A stretch of DNA of 64,000 nucleotides from Erinaceus europaeus (lineage: Eukaryota > Chordata > Mammalia > Eulipotyphla > Erinaceidae). A program made the position numbers and the translations under genes. Shown one piece after another: positions 24,596-36,529 of this stretch; position 1 is the first letter of the stretch; every line of letters starts with the position of its first letter. The notes below the pieces were generated by a model, which worked only from the letters and a program-made list of their open reading frames with translations, was not told the origin of the DNA and ran no database searches. The stretch is taken from the NCBI RefSeq assembly GCF_950295315.1, contig NC_080164.1:109264447-109328446 (forward strand). Direction: 5' to 3'.

Positions 24596-25010
24596 CAACC
24601 AGGATTTCTCTAGAAACTCACTAAGACACAGCCATCAAGTTACAGATGCTACTATGATTTCACCCTGAACTCCTTGGACAGACAACCTCACCAAATACGT
24701 CTTGGAACCTCCAGAGCCCTGCCCCATTAGGCAAAGATAGAAACAAGATGGGGTTATGGATTCACCTGCCAATGCCCATGTCCAGTGGAGAAGCACTTAT
24801 AGAAGCCAGAATTCCCACCTTCTGCATCCCATAAAGAATTTTGGCCCATATTCCCAGAAGGGTAAATGTTAGGGGAAAATGACAACGGCTCTGAACTCCA
24901 ATTCCATCCCAAAAGAGAAGAGGGGGGAAAAAATGGAAGAACACTCAGAAGTAGTTGATGTGACTTAGAAAGGAAGAGAAGGCAGGACATAGGAAAAATG
25001 GGCAAATATA
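24596..25010 (+). mobile_element. L1 3' UTR fragment, variant subfamily
   Basis: Contains TGCCAATGCCCATGTCCAGT and CATAAAGAATTTTGGCCCAT, then a variant end (AAATGACAACGGCTCTGAA) shared with 54300-54420 and not with the other 3' UTR copies. Confidence 0.75.
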
Positions 25011-25309
25011 TATAAGTATACATAGATAGTTATAGAAATATAAAAATCAACTTGCATCTGTGACCCTGAAAGAACTACTGAAGTTTCCAACAGATTTTAA
25101 ATACTGGAATAATTGTAACTGGATTTATTATCATTATCTACAGGTAGCAAATGCTATTGGAGTTTGAGCAACAAGTACAATTTTACAATATTGTATCACT
25201 GCTTTTATGTTCAAACTACTGATATCCAGAAATCCTTTCGTAAGAACTTTTCTTGCTCTTACTCACATATCTACCTTGATAATATCTCCTAATTATCAAG
25301 AAGTTAATG

Positions 25310-25420
25310 GTGGCTGGTGAAATAGTTTTGCTTTGTGATGTGTGAGTTCCAGGTTGAGCCCTACTACATTGAAAGAAGTTTTGGTGTTGTGACCTCTTTC
25401 AATCTCCCTCTTCCACTTTG
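25310..25420 (+). mobile_element. S4-like SINE remnant
   Basis: GGTGGCTGGTGAAATAG head, TCCAGGTTGAGCCCTACTAC in B-box position, then pyrimidine-rich sequence. Confidence 0.45.
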
Positions 25421-26060
25421 TACCTAAACTGATACCAATATTAACTTTTTTTTTTTAAGTTACCAATTAAAATTGGCTTGGATTCATCCTATCTACTCTA
25501 GTCCTACATGCTAGGAGATATCAAATATAAAAAGTAGAAGAAAAAGATTAAAATTGAGAACCCTAGAAGGTTGGGAATAATTGAATACCTTTTGGAGAAG
25601 GCTGAAGGAAGATGTGCATGTGAGGGATGGATACTTTGCATGAGAAGGAAAAGTGTTTTCTGGGAAATAAATTATCTTTGTTTATGAAGCTGAAGGATTT
25701 ATTATTTTTCTTTGAGCTTGAAACTGCAAAGTGACTTAGACATACTTTGGGAGGATCATATGGAACATCAAGTATTCATGACACTCATCTAATTTCCTTA
25801 TGCATATTTCTAGGCCCCTTGCAACCTGCTGGTAACCAAGGAACCCCGTCAAAGAAACATGAGCCCAGGAAAGCAAAGAGCTCACTGGGAGATGCCAAGC
25901 TCAATGTGTCAGCTCCCTCATGTTTCATAAGTTCATTTCAGAGAGAAAAACTCCAACTTAAGGAAAATTTTCTGCTCAGAATTCTATTTTCCAGACAAGA
26001 AACTGAAAATGCATGTTAGGGTACAAGCACAAAAAAAATTAAAATAAAAAATTTCTTATT
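25421..26060. other. Intronic sequence with no recognisable feature
   Basis: An open frame at 25747-26019 has no splice signals or recognisable similarity, and I do not support it as a gene. Confidence 0.45.
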
Positions 26061-26229
26061 ATTTTAAAAGGTGTATCTATGTATTAGTAGAGGACAGAAG
26101 GAAAAAGAGAGAAAGATAAGAGAGACTCTTATCCTGTGCCTTAAATGTGTGGTCGGTCTCTGAGGCCCCAAGCATGTAAACTGCTGCTCTGAAAGGTAAA
26201 GTCAGTACAACAAAGCTAATTCAGTACCT

Positions 26230-26930
26230 TGAAATAAGATTCACCTTGAAGAGGAAAGATATTCTGCATGGAAAACTCTAAGACAACAAAGAACATAATA
26301 GAATGGGATACAAGAAAGTAGCAGGTTTTCCATGTTTAGACTGGAAAAATTAACATCACAATTTGGCTATATTTCTTAAAACAATATAGAGGTTCACTGC
26401 AAACTCTATCAAAATCCCAGTAGCTTGCTGTAAAGAAAGAGAAAAAAATCACAAACTTATTCAGAACTATAAAAAGCATCAAATAGCAAAAGTATTCTGG
26501 GGGGGGGGGGAGCAGTGGACATGATACTCTCCCTAGTTTCAAACTACAGTGATTAAAACTGAATTTTATTGGGATACTAACTAGATGGAATACTATTTTG
26601 TAATTAAATATCTATTATATCCTTTGTAACAGAAGGGATGGAGCTAGATGTGATTATGCTTAGTGGAATAAGTAAAATGGTTAAGAGAACTACCAGATGG
26701 TTTCAGTCTTATGAACAATGTAGATAATCAGAGTCACAAACTTGGGAGAGAGTAACCAAACTAACGCTAACTCTCTCTCTCCCTCTCCCCCCCCCCCCTC
26801 TGAATTTGTGAGAATTAGGTGGCTGTTAGAGAGGGGAATGGAAGTGGGGACAGAAATTTGGTGGTGGGTGTGGTGTGAAATTAGATCCCTGAAGTCTTAT
26901 AATTTTGTAAAGCATTATTAAATCATTAAT
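26230..26930 (+). mobile_element. Old L1 3' portion
   Basis: L1 ORF2-derived sequence (AACTCTATCAAAATCCCAGT; CTACAGTGATTAAAACTG), then a 3' UTR with GGTGGTGGGTGTGGTGTG. G and C runs are at about 26501-26511 and 26789-26799. Confidence 0.65.
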
Positions 26931-26935
26931 AAAGG

Positions 26936-27075
26936 GCTAGGAAATCAGTGTGATAGTTCTGCAAATTACTCTCATGTCTGATACTTTCAGGTCGCAGGTT
27001 CAATTCCCAGCACCACCATACATCAGAATTGAGCAGTGTTTGGGCAAGAAGTAATGAATAAATAAAATAAGATAA
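26936..27075 (+). mobile_element. S3 SINE
   Basis: Head GGGCTAGGAAATCAGTGTGA, GCAGGTTCAATTCCCAGC, CACCATACATCAGAATTGAG and an AATAAATAAAATAAG tail. Confidence 0.75.
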
Positions 27076-27332
27076 AATTCCACTAGCAGAGATTGTATAT
27101 CATACAAATAAATGAACCATAACTGGGAGCCCAAAAGAAAAATACACAGATATTTATAAGTAATTTATGACTAAAGGGTCAAATCTTATGATGAAGCAGT
27201 AAAAGTCTCTTCAACAACTGGTGTTGGGAAAACTGTATAGCCACATACAAAAACAAAATAAAAAACTGGACTGCTACTTAACATCATATACAAAAGTTAA
27301 TTCAATATGAATTAAATGCTTAGATCTGGGAC

Positions 27333-27770
27333 TGAGTGAGTTAAGCACATGTGTTATCATGCACAAGGAACCATGTTTAAGCCCCTGCTTTCCACCTGTG
27401 AGGAGTAGGAGAGAGCTTCAGGAGTGGTGAAGCAGGGCTGCAGGTGTTGGTGTCTCTCTCTCACTCTCCCTGTCTATCTCTGTTTCTTTCTTTTTTTGCT
27501 TCCAGGGTTATCATTGGGGCTCAGTGCTGGCACTACAAAATCCACTGCTCCTGGTGGCCATTTTTTCCAATTTATTGGACAGGGCAGAGAGAAATTGAGA
27601 GGGGAGGAGGAGATAGAGAGGGAGAGAGAAAGAGAGACACTGGCAGATCTGCTTTACTGCTTGTGAATCATCCCCCCCTTCCACTCTCTTTATCTCCCCT
27701 TCCACTCCCAATTTCTCTCTGTCCTACCAAATACATAAATAAATTAGTTAATTAAATTTTAAAGAGGAAG
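27333..27770 (+). mobile_element. S1 SINE split by a second SINE
   Basis: The sense S1 copy (CTGGGACTGAGTGAGTTAAG ... GAAGCAGGGCTGCAGG ... CTATCTCTG) breaks near 27494 and resumes near 27671 (CACTCTCTTTATCTCC ... CTCTCTGTCCTACC). An antisense SINE sits between the halves. Confidence 0.75.
27495..27670 (-). mobile_element. S1-type SINE nested in another SINE
   Basis: Antisense long-subtype 3' segment (TTCCAGGGTTATCATTGGGG; AAATCCACTGCTCCTGGTGG), then purine body and CAGATCTGCTTTACTGC; it ends before the tRNA-like head. Confidence 0.75.
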
Positions 27771-28913
27771 TAAAAAATAACTGAAATTATAAACACATAT
27801 GAGAAAACATAGGTGATATACACCTTGACATTGATATTTTAGGAGATTCCATTCCAATGACAAGGGAAACAAAAGCAAATGGAACATACCAAACTAAAAG
27901 AGCTTCTGCATGGCAACAGAAATTTGCATCAAAATCAAGCTACAACTCAAGGAACAGAGGGTATTCTCACATCTGATGTCTGACAATGAGCAAACTATGT
28001 AACAACTCAAGATACTTAACTTCTACGAAACAGGCATTGATTTGAATAGCAGCTCCCCAAAGAAGACATACATTTCTATAGACATAAGACAAAAAGGTAC
28101 ATCAGCTGTTACACTTGGGGAAGTACAAGTGAGAACAATGAAATGACATTTCACACTTGTAAAAGTGACCCTTTTCCATAAGACAAGGAACAAGTACTGA
28201 AGAGGCTGTGAAAAGAAAGGAACAACCATGCTCTGTGGGAGGAATGTATGTCAGTGCCTACTCTTGTGAAAAGCAGTATGGAGAAACCTTACTCGATATA
28301 GATTTGTTGTGAATAATGTATCTGAAGAGATATACATATATATATGTATGATATGATATGATATATATTTATATATTGCATATATAAATTCTGAATATTT
28401 ACCTGAAAATGCAAAATACTAGGAAGAAGAGGGAGATGCTACTGAATCACTATTTCAGTGCCAACAAACTGATGAATAGTTAAAGATGGGGCCTACATGC
28501 ACAATGGAATACTACATAACTTCAAAGAAAGATGAAATTCTGCAGTTTGCAACAACATGGATGGACCTAGAGGGTATTTCATTGAGTGAAATAAGGCAGA
28601 TGGAGAAAGATAAACACCATATGATTTCACTCCTACATGGTATACAAAAACAAACAGATGAACTAATTAATAATAATAAAATTTGAACTATAAGACTAGT
28701 TAGCACTTATCAGAATTAAAGCAGAAAGGAGGGGGGACTTGAAAGTCATGACAAAGGGGACATAAATGCTGATTTTCAATGAGGCACACCTGGACATTAC
28801 AGAGTATTGTGATGTAATACTATGTCAATAAATATAAATATTAAAAAGTAAACAAATGACCCACAGACTTGTGCATACATATAAAGGAATATGCTTTTGA
28901 CTGATGTGTGCAA

Positions 28914-29080
28914 AGTTTATTTATTTTATTTTATTTTATTTTAATGAGTGAAAGAAAGATACAGAGAGAAAGCAGAGCACTGCTCCTCTCTGGCTTATTA
29001 TAGTGTGGGGGATTGAACCAGGTACTTCGGAGCCTCCGACCTGAGAGTTCTTTTGCATAACCACTATGCTATCTCTCTGC
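28914..29080 (-). mobile_element. S3 SINE
   Basis: (TTTTA)n tail complement, GCAGAGCACTGCTCCTCTC, GGGGATTGAACCAGGTAC, head complement TGCATAACCACTATGCTATC. Confidence 0.8.
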
Positions 29081-29157
29081 AAATGTATGTGCATTTTAAG
29101 GGTAGTAATACTCTCAGTGTATCCTTATTTGTCCACATGAGAAATAGAAACTAATCA

Positions 29158-29368
29158 TTTTATTTTTTCTCTCTCTTTCTCTATTTTATTAGATAGGTCA
29201 GAGAGAAATTTACAGGAGAGGGGGAGAGAAAAGAGAAACCTGTAGACCCACTTCCACTTCATTGCTAGTGCAGCTCCCCCTTCTCCCCACCATGTAGGGA
29301 GATTCAAATCCTGGTCATTGAGTATGATAACATGTGCATTCAACTGGGTGTGCCACTGCCTAGCCTCT
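29158..29368 (-). mobile_element. S1 SINE
   Basis: Antisense: TTTTATTAGATAGGTCAGAG, purine body, CAAATCCTGGTCATTG and head complement GTGCCACTGCCTAGCC. Confidence 0.8.
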
Positions 29369-29369
29369 A

Positions 29370-32300
29370 ATTCTTAACTCTTGCTCTCCCCCCAGATACT
29401 TTTCTTTAATCACAAATCTTGATTTTAACTATCTCTCAACTCTACTACAGCAAGTATTAGTGTTATTGGTAGGTGCTTAGGAATTGTAATTTTAGCAAAG
29501 ACAGAGAAAATGAAATCAATTTTACCAAAGGACAATTGATGTAAATAAGAGCTAAGTTTCTAAGGTATATTTCCAGGTATAAAATCATTATCAAACTTCT
29601 AAGTCAAGACTTCAACCATTTCTAGTGCCAGACAACCATTTGTAGTCATTTAGTTGCCAACACTATTGTAGTTCTAGTTCTCAAGGACACAAAGCCTATC
29701 CAGGCAGCTCTGAGTATGAGGGGGAACCATTCTAGACTGAATACTCTGCCATCATCCCACCACCACCACCACCACCACACACATACACATCCTCAAAGTG
29801 TTCACACAAGCATACACAACAAGACTAGAATAGCTTACTTAACACATCACTGAACTGCTCTGGCACATCTCTGACATATGGGAAGAAACCAGTCTCCCAA
29901 AAACATCTCAGAGAAGTCATGGAAACTCCACAAGGCTAGAGACCCAAACCAAGAGCAGTAGATTGTGATTCTTTCCTGTCCTTCTTTTCTTTCTTTCTTT
30001 CTTTTTTTTTTCTCTTGTCTATATTTTCACAAAACAGAGTTGAATTAAATGACATCAATTGACAACTGTGTTTACCCTCTTGGTTCATAACTTTGTCCTG
30101 AATTTCTCACGGTCAGAGCATCAGTTCTAGGTAATTATGCAATAACTTCTTAGCTGCAAGCATATTTTTTCACTGACAACAACAACAAAAAAAATATTTC
30201 ACCATGTAAGTAATTAGCCACAAGGCAACTTTTCCCATGGATGATAAAATAACTTGTTGGCACTTTGATCTGAAGACTAGTTCCATCTCAAGCAGTCTTC
30301 CCATTTTTACAGCCTATAAATCTCTACCCTCATAAGGATCTAGACAGTGATGAGTAGATGTGACAGTCTTAAAATAGTGGGTGATAACAGCTCTGAATAA
30401 CTTGATAGAAAATATGGTGATGAAGCTTACTGGAAGTGTGAAATCAGAGAGCATGAAGCCAGATTGCACACCACACTAGAAAAATGACAACACAGCAGTT
30501 GGAAATACTTCAGTGAATCTGGCCACACTTCCCACCTGTCAAAAGGAAAGTTTACCAACGTTGAGAAATACAAAAGTAGTAACTGGCTTCTTTTACAATA
30601 GTCCTTGAGAATATTAATGACCAAGTCTTTAGCTTATTAAAATACACAATGATTTACTCGCTGATGTTATCTGAGCTGCATTTTCATGTTATAATAAGTT
30701 GGAAGCAAAAGGAAAAAAGAACTGTTTCACCCAGAGAAATGGTTGCTAGATTCCTGATGTGTGGGGAAAAAAAATGAAAATTGTGAAAAAATAAACTTCT
30801 GTGTTTTCCATTATGTTGGTGGAAAACACAGACACCATTTTGATATTTGGCACAGAGAATGATTAGATAACTTGGTAGAATGCATGGACTAGAGACATGA
30901 TGTGATCTTTAAATATAGTCAAGAGATATACAACCTTTAGTATATGTAGCATATGATGATGTGAGTCAGCAGTACCCTTCACTCATTTATTTCACCTCCA
31001 GAGAAAACCAAGGATTTTTCTCTCAGATTATTTTATATTGCAAATAATTTCATTTATCGACAACATTAGATTCTGAATCCTTAGTAATTTTGTCATTTGT
31101 TAGTCATGTCTCATTAGGCTCCTTTTAATTAATGTACCTCTTCACTCCTTTGTGTGTGGTTTTGTTTTGTTTTGTTTTAATGGAAAATTGTCATATGGTT
31201 CATGAATTATGCAGTGCAATATTTGTGGTGAAAACTCGTGTTGCAAAGAACTTCTAGCAAGTCTATTGAAACTGAGCATCAGCTTCTTCATGATGCTCTG
31301 TCTTCCAGCCTGTGCTTATAATCATGGCTACAACATGGAGGCTCCACCAGGCAGTCAATGAGTCTGTTTTCAGTGTCTCTTGGCTGCTCCTGATCCGAGG
31401 TAGAGCTAAGAGTCTTCAAAGAAGGGGCTGAAAGAACTCTGAGACAGAACAAGATAATGGATGATGGAAATTTCAGTTGGATAGTGGAAGTGTTGTGTAG
31501 ACATCAATCATTGGAGTTTTTTTTTTTTAAATGTACTCATGTCAATTGTTTTGTTAATCATTTATTTCTCTAATAAAGTGATTTGGAAGGCAAATTAAAA
31601 AAAACTGTATTTATTATCTTGGTCATTTTGTAAATCATTATTTCCCCCTAATAAATTGATTAAAGGGGGAAATAATAGCTCTGTGATTTAATCTTATCCC
31701 ATTAAAAAAAAAAACAGTCAAGCAACTTCAACAGGATTTATAAGAGGGTTCAGAATCCTCCCTCTGTGTACCTGTTTTAATTAATGTGATACCAAGCCCC
31801 TGTTCTTGAGTTTCTTTCCATGTCAGAATGTCCTAAGCACTCTTTCCTCCGAAACTGTGAACACCCTATTGCGCTAGTATGAGATATCCTTCCTTTCCCA
31901 ATCTTTTGGAACACTTTTTTTTCTTTTCCTGTCTAGTGCTTATTCATCCTAAACATTTCCATGTATCTGTCACTTTTATATATAAGCAGAACCCTGGTTA
32001 CATCTTTCCAGAACAGTTGATGTATCTTACTTTGTAGCAATGATCATACCTGGAAGTATTTTTAATATTTCAATTTCCCTTCTTCTGTGAGCTCATAGTA
32101 CAGCATATGGCAGTATTCAATAAATATTTGTTGAAGGCATATGATGCCATATATGAATTAGATTAATTTCAATATATCTGTCTCCTTAAATAATAGCTTT
32201 AGTTCAACAAGGGCAACAAAAGGGAATAAATAAATATTTATAAAAATAATAGCTTTAGTTATCAACATGTGAAAAAGTTGTACTTTAAACATGTATTTTT

Positions 32301-32845
32301 TTAAACATGTACATATTTTTATATCAACATGTACTGATATGAAATATATACTGGTACTAAAATATTTGAAATTCTGTCATAAGCACAAATATTTCTGTTT
32401 CACTAACCTTTTATTGAAAATAGTAAACATATACTTTAAGTGTAATGAGTCTTCAAATTTTTGTTTCAGTAAAAGATGTGAAAATATTTCTAAAGCTCAA
32501 CTCTGATTTTTCAAATGCATGCTAGAAATTCCTTATATTTCATTCATTCATAAAACAAATTTCCTTTCTCAATATTTTTCCAGTCCCAATTTCTATCCAT
32601 AAATGCTGTGTATTCTTGTTCACTAATTGGTATTTGTCAATGTCCACATGATTTATTACAATTGGCATCTCAGCTGGGGAAGGGCAGGAAGGCAGGTCAA
32701 AGTGCCTGCTCTGGACATTTGAGGCTTAAAGTATCTGTCACTACTAGAGAGCCAGAATGACAGAATGAATCAGAACTCCAAGGACACTAGTTCAGGCTTT
32801 TGCATATATTCAGTCTCTCTCCCCGTGTCTTTCTATCTCTTTCTA
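29370..32845. other. Longest repeat-poor intronic block, about 3.5 kb
   Basis: I find no SINE or L1 end here, although the rest of the window carries about one element per 600 bp. It contains a short (CCA)n near 29757-29777, a T/CTTT run near 29985-30012 and a hairpin at 31637-31676. No exon-like sequence of GRID2 is present. It may hold unique regulatory sequence or simply older repeats I cannot recognise. Confidence 0.55.
31637..31676. repeat. Inverted repeat, potential hairpin
   Basis: ATTATTTCCCCCTAAT and ATTAAAGGGGGAAATAAT face each other across a 6-bp spacer. The arms pair over 16 bp with a 2-nt bulge (AA). Confidence 0.8.
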
Positions 32846-32849
32846 GATC

Positions 32850-33030
32850 ACTACTAGGACAGTGTACCTGCTGTGTCATGTGTGTGACCAAGTTTGAAGC
32901 CCAGCTCCTACCACTCTGGAGGAAGCTTCAGTAATATAGTATTTCCCTCTTTCTTCTTCTATTTCTTTGTCCATTTTTCTATATAAAAGTCAGTCCAACA
33001 TTGTGAAACCCCAGAAATAACTAAAAAGAA
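32850..33030 (+). mobile_element. S4 SINE
   Basis: Sense S4 copy: CTGCTGTGTCATGTGTGTGA, CAAGTTTGAAGCCCAGC, GGAGGAAGCTTCAGTAATAT, then CT-rich sequence and an A-rich end. Confidence 0.55.
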
Positions 33031-33049
33031 TAGCATAAAAATTAACTTA

Positions 33050-33345
33050 CAGGAGGCCTGTCTGTGACACCCCCAGCTGAGCCTTCATGGTCCCATACAC
33101 AAAGATCATTCCCCTCATGCAGAAGGAGACACTCCACCAGTGGTGAAACAGATCTGGAAGTGTCTCTCTTTCTCTCTCCTTCTCCACCTTCCTCTACCCT
33201 CTCAAGTTCTCTCTGTCCTATCAAATAAAATAGAAACACCACACACATACACACACACACAGACAGGGAGAGAGAGAGAGAGAAAATGTCCACCAATAGT
33301 AGTGGATTTATAGTGCAGGCACCAAGTCTGAGCAATAACACTGGT
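33050..33345 (+). mobile_element. S1 SINE, long subtype, with CA/GA microsatellite
   Basis: The head is degraded. GGAGACACTCCACCAGTGG, a CT-rich body and CCTATCAAATAAAATAG follow, then (CA)n and (GA)n at 33237-33283, then the extended segment GTGGATTTATAGTGCAGGC. Confidence 0.7.
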
Positions 33346-33346
33346 G

Positions 33347-33440
33347 ATAATTTTTTTTATTTCTTTATTGGGGAATTAATGTTTTAAATTCGAGAGTAAA
33401 TACAATAGTTTGTACATGTATAACATTTCCCAAGGTGACA
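33347..33440 (-). mobile_element. Antisense L1-like 3' end
   Basis: ATTTCTTTATTGGGGAATTA and AAATACAATAGTTTGTACAT recur at 36730-36850. In reverse complement the sequence ends in CCCCAATAAAGAAAT, as expected for the 3' end of a retroelement. Confidence 0.55.
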
Positions 33441-33627
33441 ATTTTTTAAAAAGTTGATTTACAAAATGTGGGCAGTAGAGCAAACACACAAGACCCTAGC
33501 TTTGATATCCAGCACTACAGGGATATGTTATCTAAAATTTTATCACCATCTAAACTGTCCTCTTCTCAAAAGCTTTATGTGTCTCAGAAGCATTAGTTTT
33601 TCAGTTTCTGTTAAGATTTTGTTAATT

Positions 33628-33759
33628 CTAGGGATAGAAAGGGGCACACATTACACATATTGCCAAGCACAAAGACCTGAGTTTGAACCTGTATCCCCCA
33701 CTTGCAGGGGGTCTGCTTCATCAGTGGTAAAGCAGATCTGCAGGTCTCTCCTCTCTCCT

Positions 33760-33807
<48 letters not shown>

Positions 33808-33880
33808 CTCTCTCAATTTATCTCTATCTTATCTAATAAAAATTGTAAAGGAAAAAAGAGAGAAAGAGAAAATAAGGGCT
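33628..33880 (+). mobile_element. S1 SINE with (CT)n expansion
   Basis: Head GGGATAGAAAGGGGCACAC, TTTGAACCTGTATCCCCC, body GCAGATCTGCAGGTCTCTCC, CT dinucleotide array at about 33766-33806, tail CTTATCTAATAAAAATTG. Confidence 0.8.
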
Positions 33881-34375
33881 AAGAACACTATAGTTTAGTC
33901 TATAGAATTACATGTACCTGCAGAAAACCTCAGTGCAGACCATTTTTTTTCACCACCAACTGCTTCAACTTTGCTTGAAGCTCAGGCTTCAGTTGATAAG
34001 GCAGTTAATGGTTTCAGCTGCTAAAGGTATTTGCTGTGTACTCATGAGCTGTTTCTGATCTCCCTTGCGTGTACACAAGCTTTAGCTTGAGGGGGACATT
34101 CCCTCTCTGTGAACATAAACACATACTTCTATGTCCATCCATGTTTCCCCAGTTGTTACTTGCAAGAGAGGTCATGTACCAGACCTATGTCACAGGTTTG
34201 ATCCTGAGGGTCTAGCACATGAAGAACAAATCAAGGTTAAACAATAGTGAGTATGGTAGCTGTGTATTTCATTTCTAGGGCTGGGCCAAGGTTCCACTGA
34301 GATTCAGTAGTATTTGCTTGCTGCCATGCAAGCAAATGCATTCAACTGGCAAGAACCAGTCTTTAAAACTGACTG
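33881..34375. other. Intronic sequence, possibly decayed S4-type repeats
   Basis: 34060-34250 resembles an S4 SINE weakly; nothing else can be supported. Confidence 0.35.
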
Positions 34376-34389
34376 AACTGTCTCTTTTC

Positions 34390-34690
34390 TTTTTTTTTTT
34401 TTAATTTTTTTAAATATTTATTTTATTTATTTATTCCCTTTTGTTGCCCTTGTTGTTTTATTGTTGTAGTTATTATTGTTGTTGTCGTTGCTGGATAGGA
34501 CAGAGAGAAATGGAGAGAGGAGAGGAATACAGAGAGGAGGAGAGAAAGATAGACACCTGCAGACCTGCTCCACCGCCTGTGAAGGGACTCCCTTGCAGGT
34601 GGGGAGCCGGGGTTCGAACCGGGATCCTTATGCCGGTCCTTGTGCTTTGCGCCACCTGCGCTTAACCCGCTGCGCTACAGCCCGACTCCC
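34390..34690 (-). mobile_element. Well-preserved S2 SINE with 14-bp TSD
   Basis: The most intact S2 copy. It runs from the T-rich tail complement, TTATTCCCTTTTGTTGC and a TTG-rich stretch to the CpG-retaining head complement TGCGCTACAGCCCGACTCCC. The B box GGTTCGAACC is perfect at 34611-34620. The TSD AACTGTCTCTTTTC is at 34376-34389 and 34691-34704. The retained CpGs suggest a recent insertion. Confidence 0.95.
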
Positions 34691-34949
34691 AACTGTCTCT
34701 TTTCATGGATTACAATACTGCTCTTGTTCTTTTGTTGTTCTTCTTTTGACACCAGCAGATGCCGCTGTCACTCAAGACGAGGCCACACATTATGCAGGCC
34801 TTGTCTCAGAGCATTTCACTACACATGCTGTTCTGTTCTGCTGTTTACAGAGGGGAATATCCCCAATGTGCACTGGGTAGTTGGGCCTCAGGGAAAAATG
34901 ACTGAGGGACAGAGTTCAGGTGTCATAATCAAGAGTGGCTCTTCCTGGA

Positions 34950-35170
34950 GGGGGGGGGGGAGGTGGTGGTGCACCTGGTTGAGTGCACATGTTATAATGC
35001 ACAAGGATCTGGGTTCAAGGCCCTGGTCCCCACCTGCATGGGGAAAGCTTTGCAAATGGTGAAGCAATGTTGCAAGTGTCTCTCTTTCTCTCTCCCTCTC
35101 TATCCCTTCCTTCCCTTTCAATCTCTAGCTGTCTTTATCCAATAGATAAAGATAATTTTAAAAAATTTTA
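34950..35170 (+). mobile_element. S1 SINE with imperfect TSD
   Basis: Starts with a G run (10 bases) and AGGTGGTGGTGCACCTGG, GGGTTCAAGGCCC, CCCACCTGCATGGGG, tail CCAATAGATAAAGAT. CAAGAGTGGC plus TTCCTG recurs on both sides (about 34929-34947 and 35171-35188). Confidence 0.88.
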
Positions 35171-35279
35171 ACAAGAGTGGCCTTTCCTGTCAGACTAAAT
35201 TCCTTCCTTGCTCCATGGGAGAGCTATGACAAGATTATCAATTTCTAAAAATTGATTTAAAATTTCATTTTATTTATTA

Positions 35280-35402
35280 CATGTGACAGAGGTAGATTGT
35301 ATAATGGTTATGCAAAGAGATTCTCATGCTTGAGGCTCCAAATCCCAGGCTCAATTCCCTGTACCACCATATGGCGCAGCTGAAAGTGCTCTGAAAAAAA
35401 AA
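35280..35402 (+). mobile_element. S3 SINE
   Basis: GTAGATTGTATAATGGTTATGC head, CAGGCTCAATTCCCTG, CACCATATGGCGCAGCTG and an A-run end. Confidence 0.85.
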
Positions 35403-35404
35403 GT

Positions 35405-35600
35405 TATTTGGGGCTGGATGGTGTTGTTAAATGCACACATTATAATGTGCAAGGACTTAGGTTCAAGTCCTTGGACCTCACTTGCAGAGGGATAGATTCA
35501 CAATGGTGAAGCAGGTGGCAGGTGTCTCCCTCCCTATTTCTTTATCCCCTCTAAATATCTCTGTCCTATCAAACAAAATAAAGTTAAAAAATAAATAACA
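35405..35600 (+). mobile_element. S1 SINE
   Basis: GGGGCTGGATGGTGTTGTTA head, GGTTCAAGTCCTTGG, CACTTGCAGAGGGATAG, tail CAAACAAAATAAAG. It directly follows the S3 tail. Confidence 0.85.
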
Positions 35601-36525
35601 ACACAATAGACCCCTTTGTGGGCCCCCATAAGACCTTGTCCTCAACGTGGATCAAGCATGGCTGGACAACATACTCTGTCTTCCACCTGAGGAAGATGGG
35701 TCCTGATGGGAAGATGGGGCAGCTTGGAACATTCCTACTCATGACCACAGAATGTGAGTTCAGATCTATAGGGATAAAGAGGTCACATAGGCTCGTAATC
35801 TGAATATGGGCCCCAGATCAGATTAAATCAATGGGGTTTACAGCCAACAATATTTATACACCTTTCCCATATTTGGGAGCTACTCTCTTCCCTGATCCAG
35901 CTTTCTGGCCCCTTTTGCAGCTATGGTATCATCTCCCCAGACAATAACTTAGATCCACCCGCATATCAGATGTCAGGCTTAAGGGGAAAAAAAAGCTGGT
36001 ACAGCGATGGGCCCTTTGGAATATAACTAAAATAGGCCTACTAACTATCTACAAAATGAAGACCCCCAAATCTTCATCTGTAATATTGCAGCCTTTAGGT
36101 TCATGATTAGTCAACAATTTCTTTGGCTTTATATGTTAACTCTTTTTTCAGCCACCAGGTTCCAGATGCTAACATGATGCCATCCAGATTTCCCAGGCAG
36201 ACAACTCCACCAATGTGTCCTGGAGCATGGTTCCCCAGAGTCCTGCCCCACTAGGGAAAAAGAGAGACAGGCTGGGAGTATGGATCGACCTGCCAACGCC
36301 CATGTTCAGCAAAAAAGCAATTACAGAAGCCAGACCTTCCACCTTCTGCATCCCACAATGACCTTGGGTCCAAACTCCCAGAGGAATAAAGAACAAGACA
36401 ACTATCAGGGGAGTGGATGGGATACAGAGTTCTGGTGGTTGGAATTATGTGGAGTTGTACCCCCCTTATCCTATGGTTTTTGTCAGTGTCTCCTTTTTAT
36501 AAATAAAAATTTTAAAAAGTTAAAC
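35600..36525 (+). mobile_element. L1 3' UTR fragment
   Basis: Collinear with 9890-10860 from AACACAATAGACCCC to TTTTATAAATAAAAATT. Useful for confirming that the two sides of ERV-A belong to one L1. Confidence 0.88.
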
Positions 36526-36529
36526 AAAT

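Larger units (their letters stand above)
27080..28860 (+). mobile_element. Old L1 ORF2 3' region and end, interrupted by SINEs
   Basis: Decayed L1 ORF2 sequence: AAGTCTCTTCAACAACTGGT before the SINEs, AAAGAGCTTCTGCATGGCAA and CACAATGGAATACTACATAA after them. The open segment 28486-28686 holds QMEKDKHHMISLLHGIQ, an L1 ORF2 C-terminal pattern. Confidence 0.8.

Noticed and set aside
25747..26019. 90-codon open frame in unique intron
   Set aside because: No start context, splice sites or recognisable domain; length is within chance for this base composition.
34611..34680. tRNA-like sequence with perfect B box considered as a tRNA gene
   Set aside because: It is the tRNA-derived head of an S2 SINE with TSD; it does not continue into a full cloverleaf with acceptor stem.
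34441..35145. Several open frames of 60-140 codons near 34.4-35.1 kb
   Set aside because: They run through an S2 and an S1 SINE; CT- and TTG-rich SINE bodies stay open by composition.
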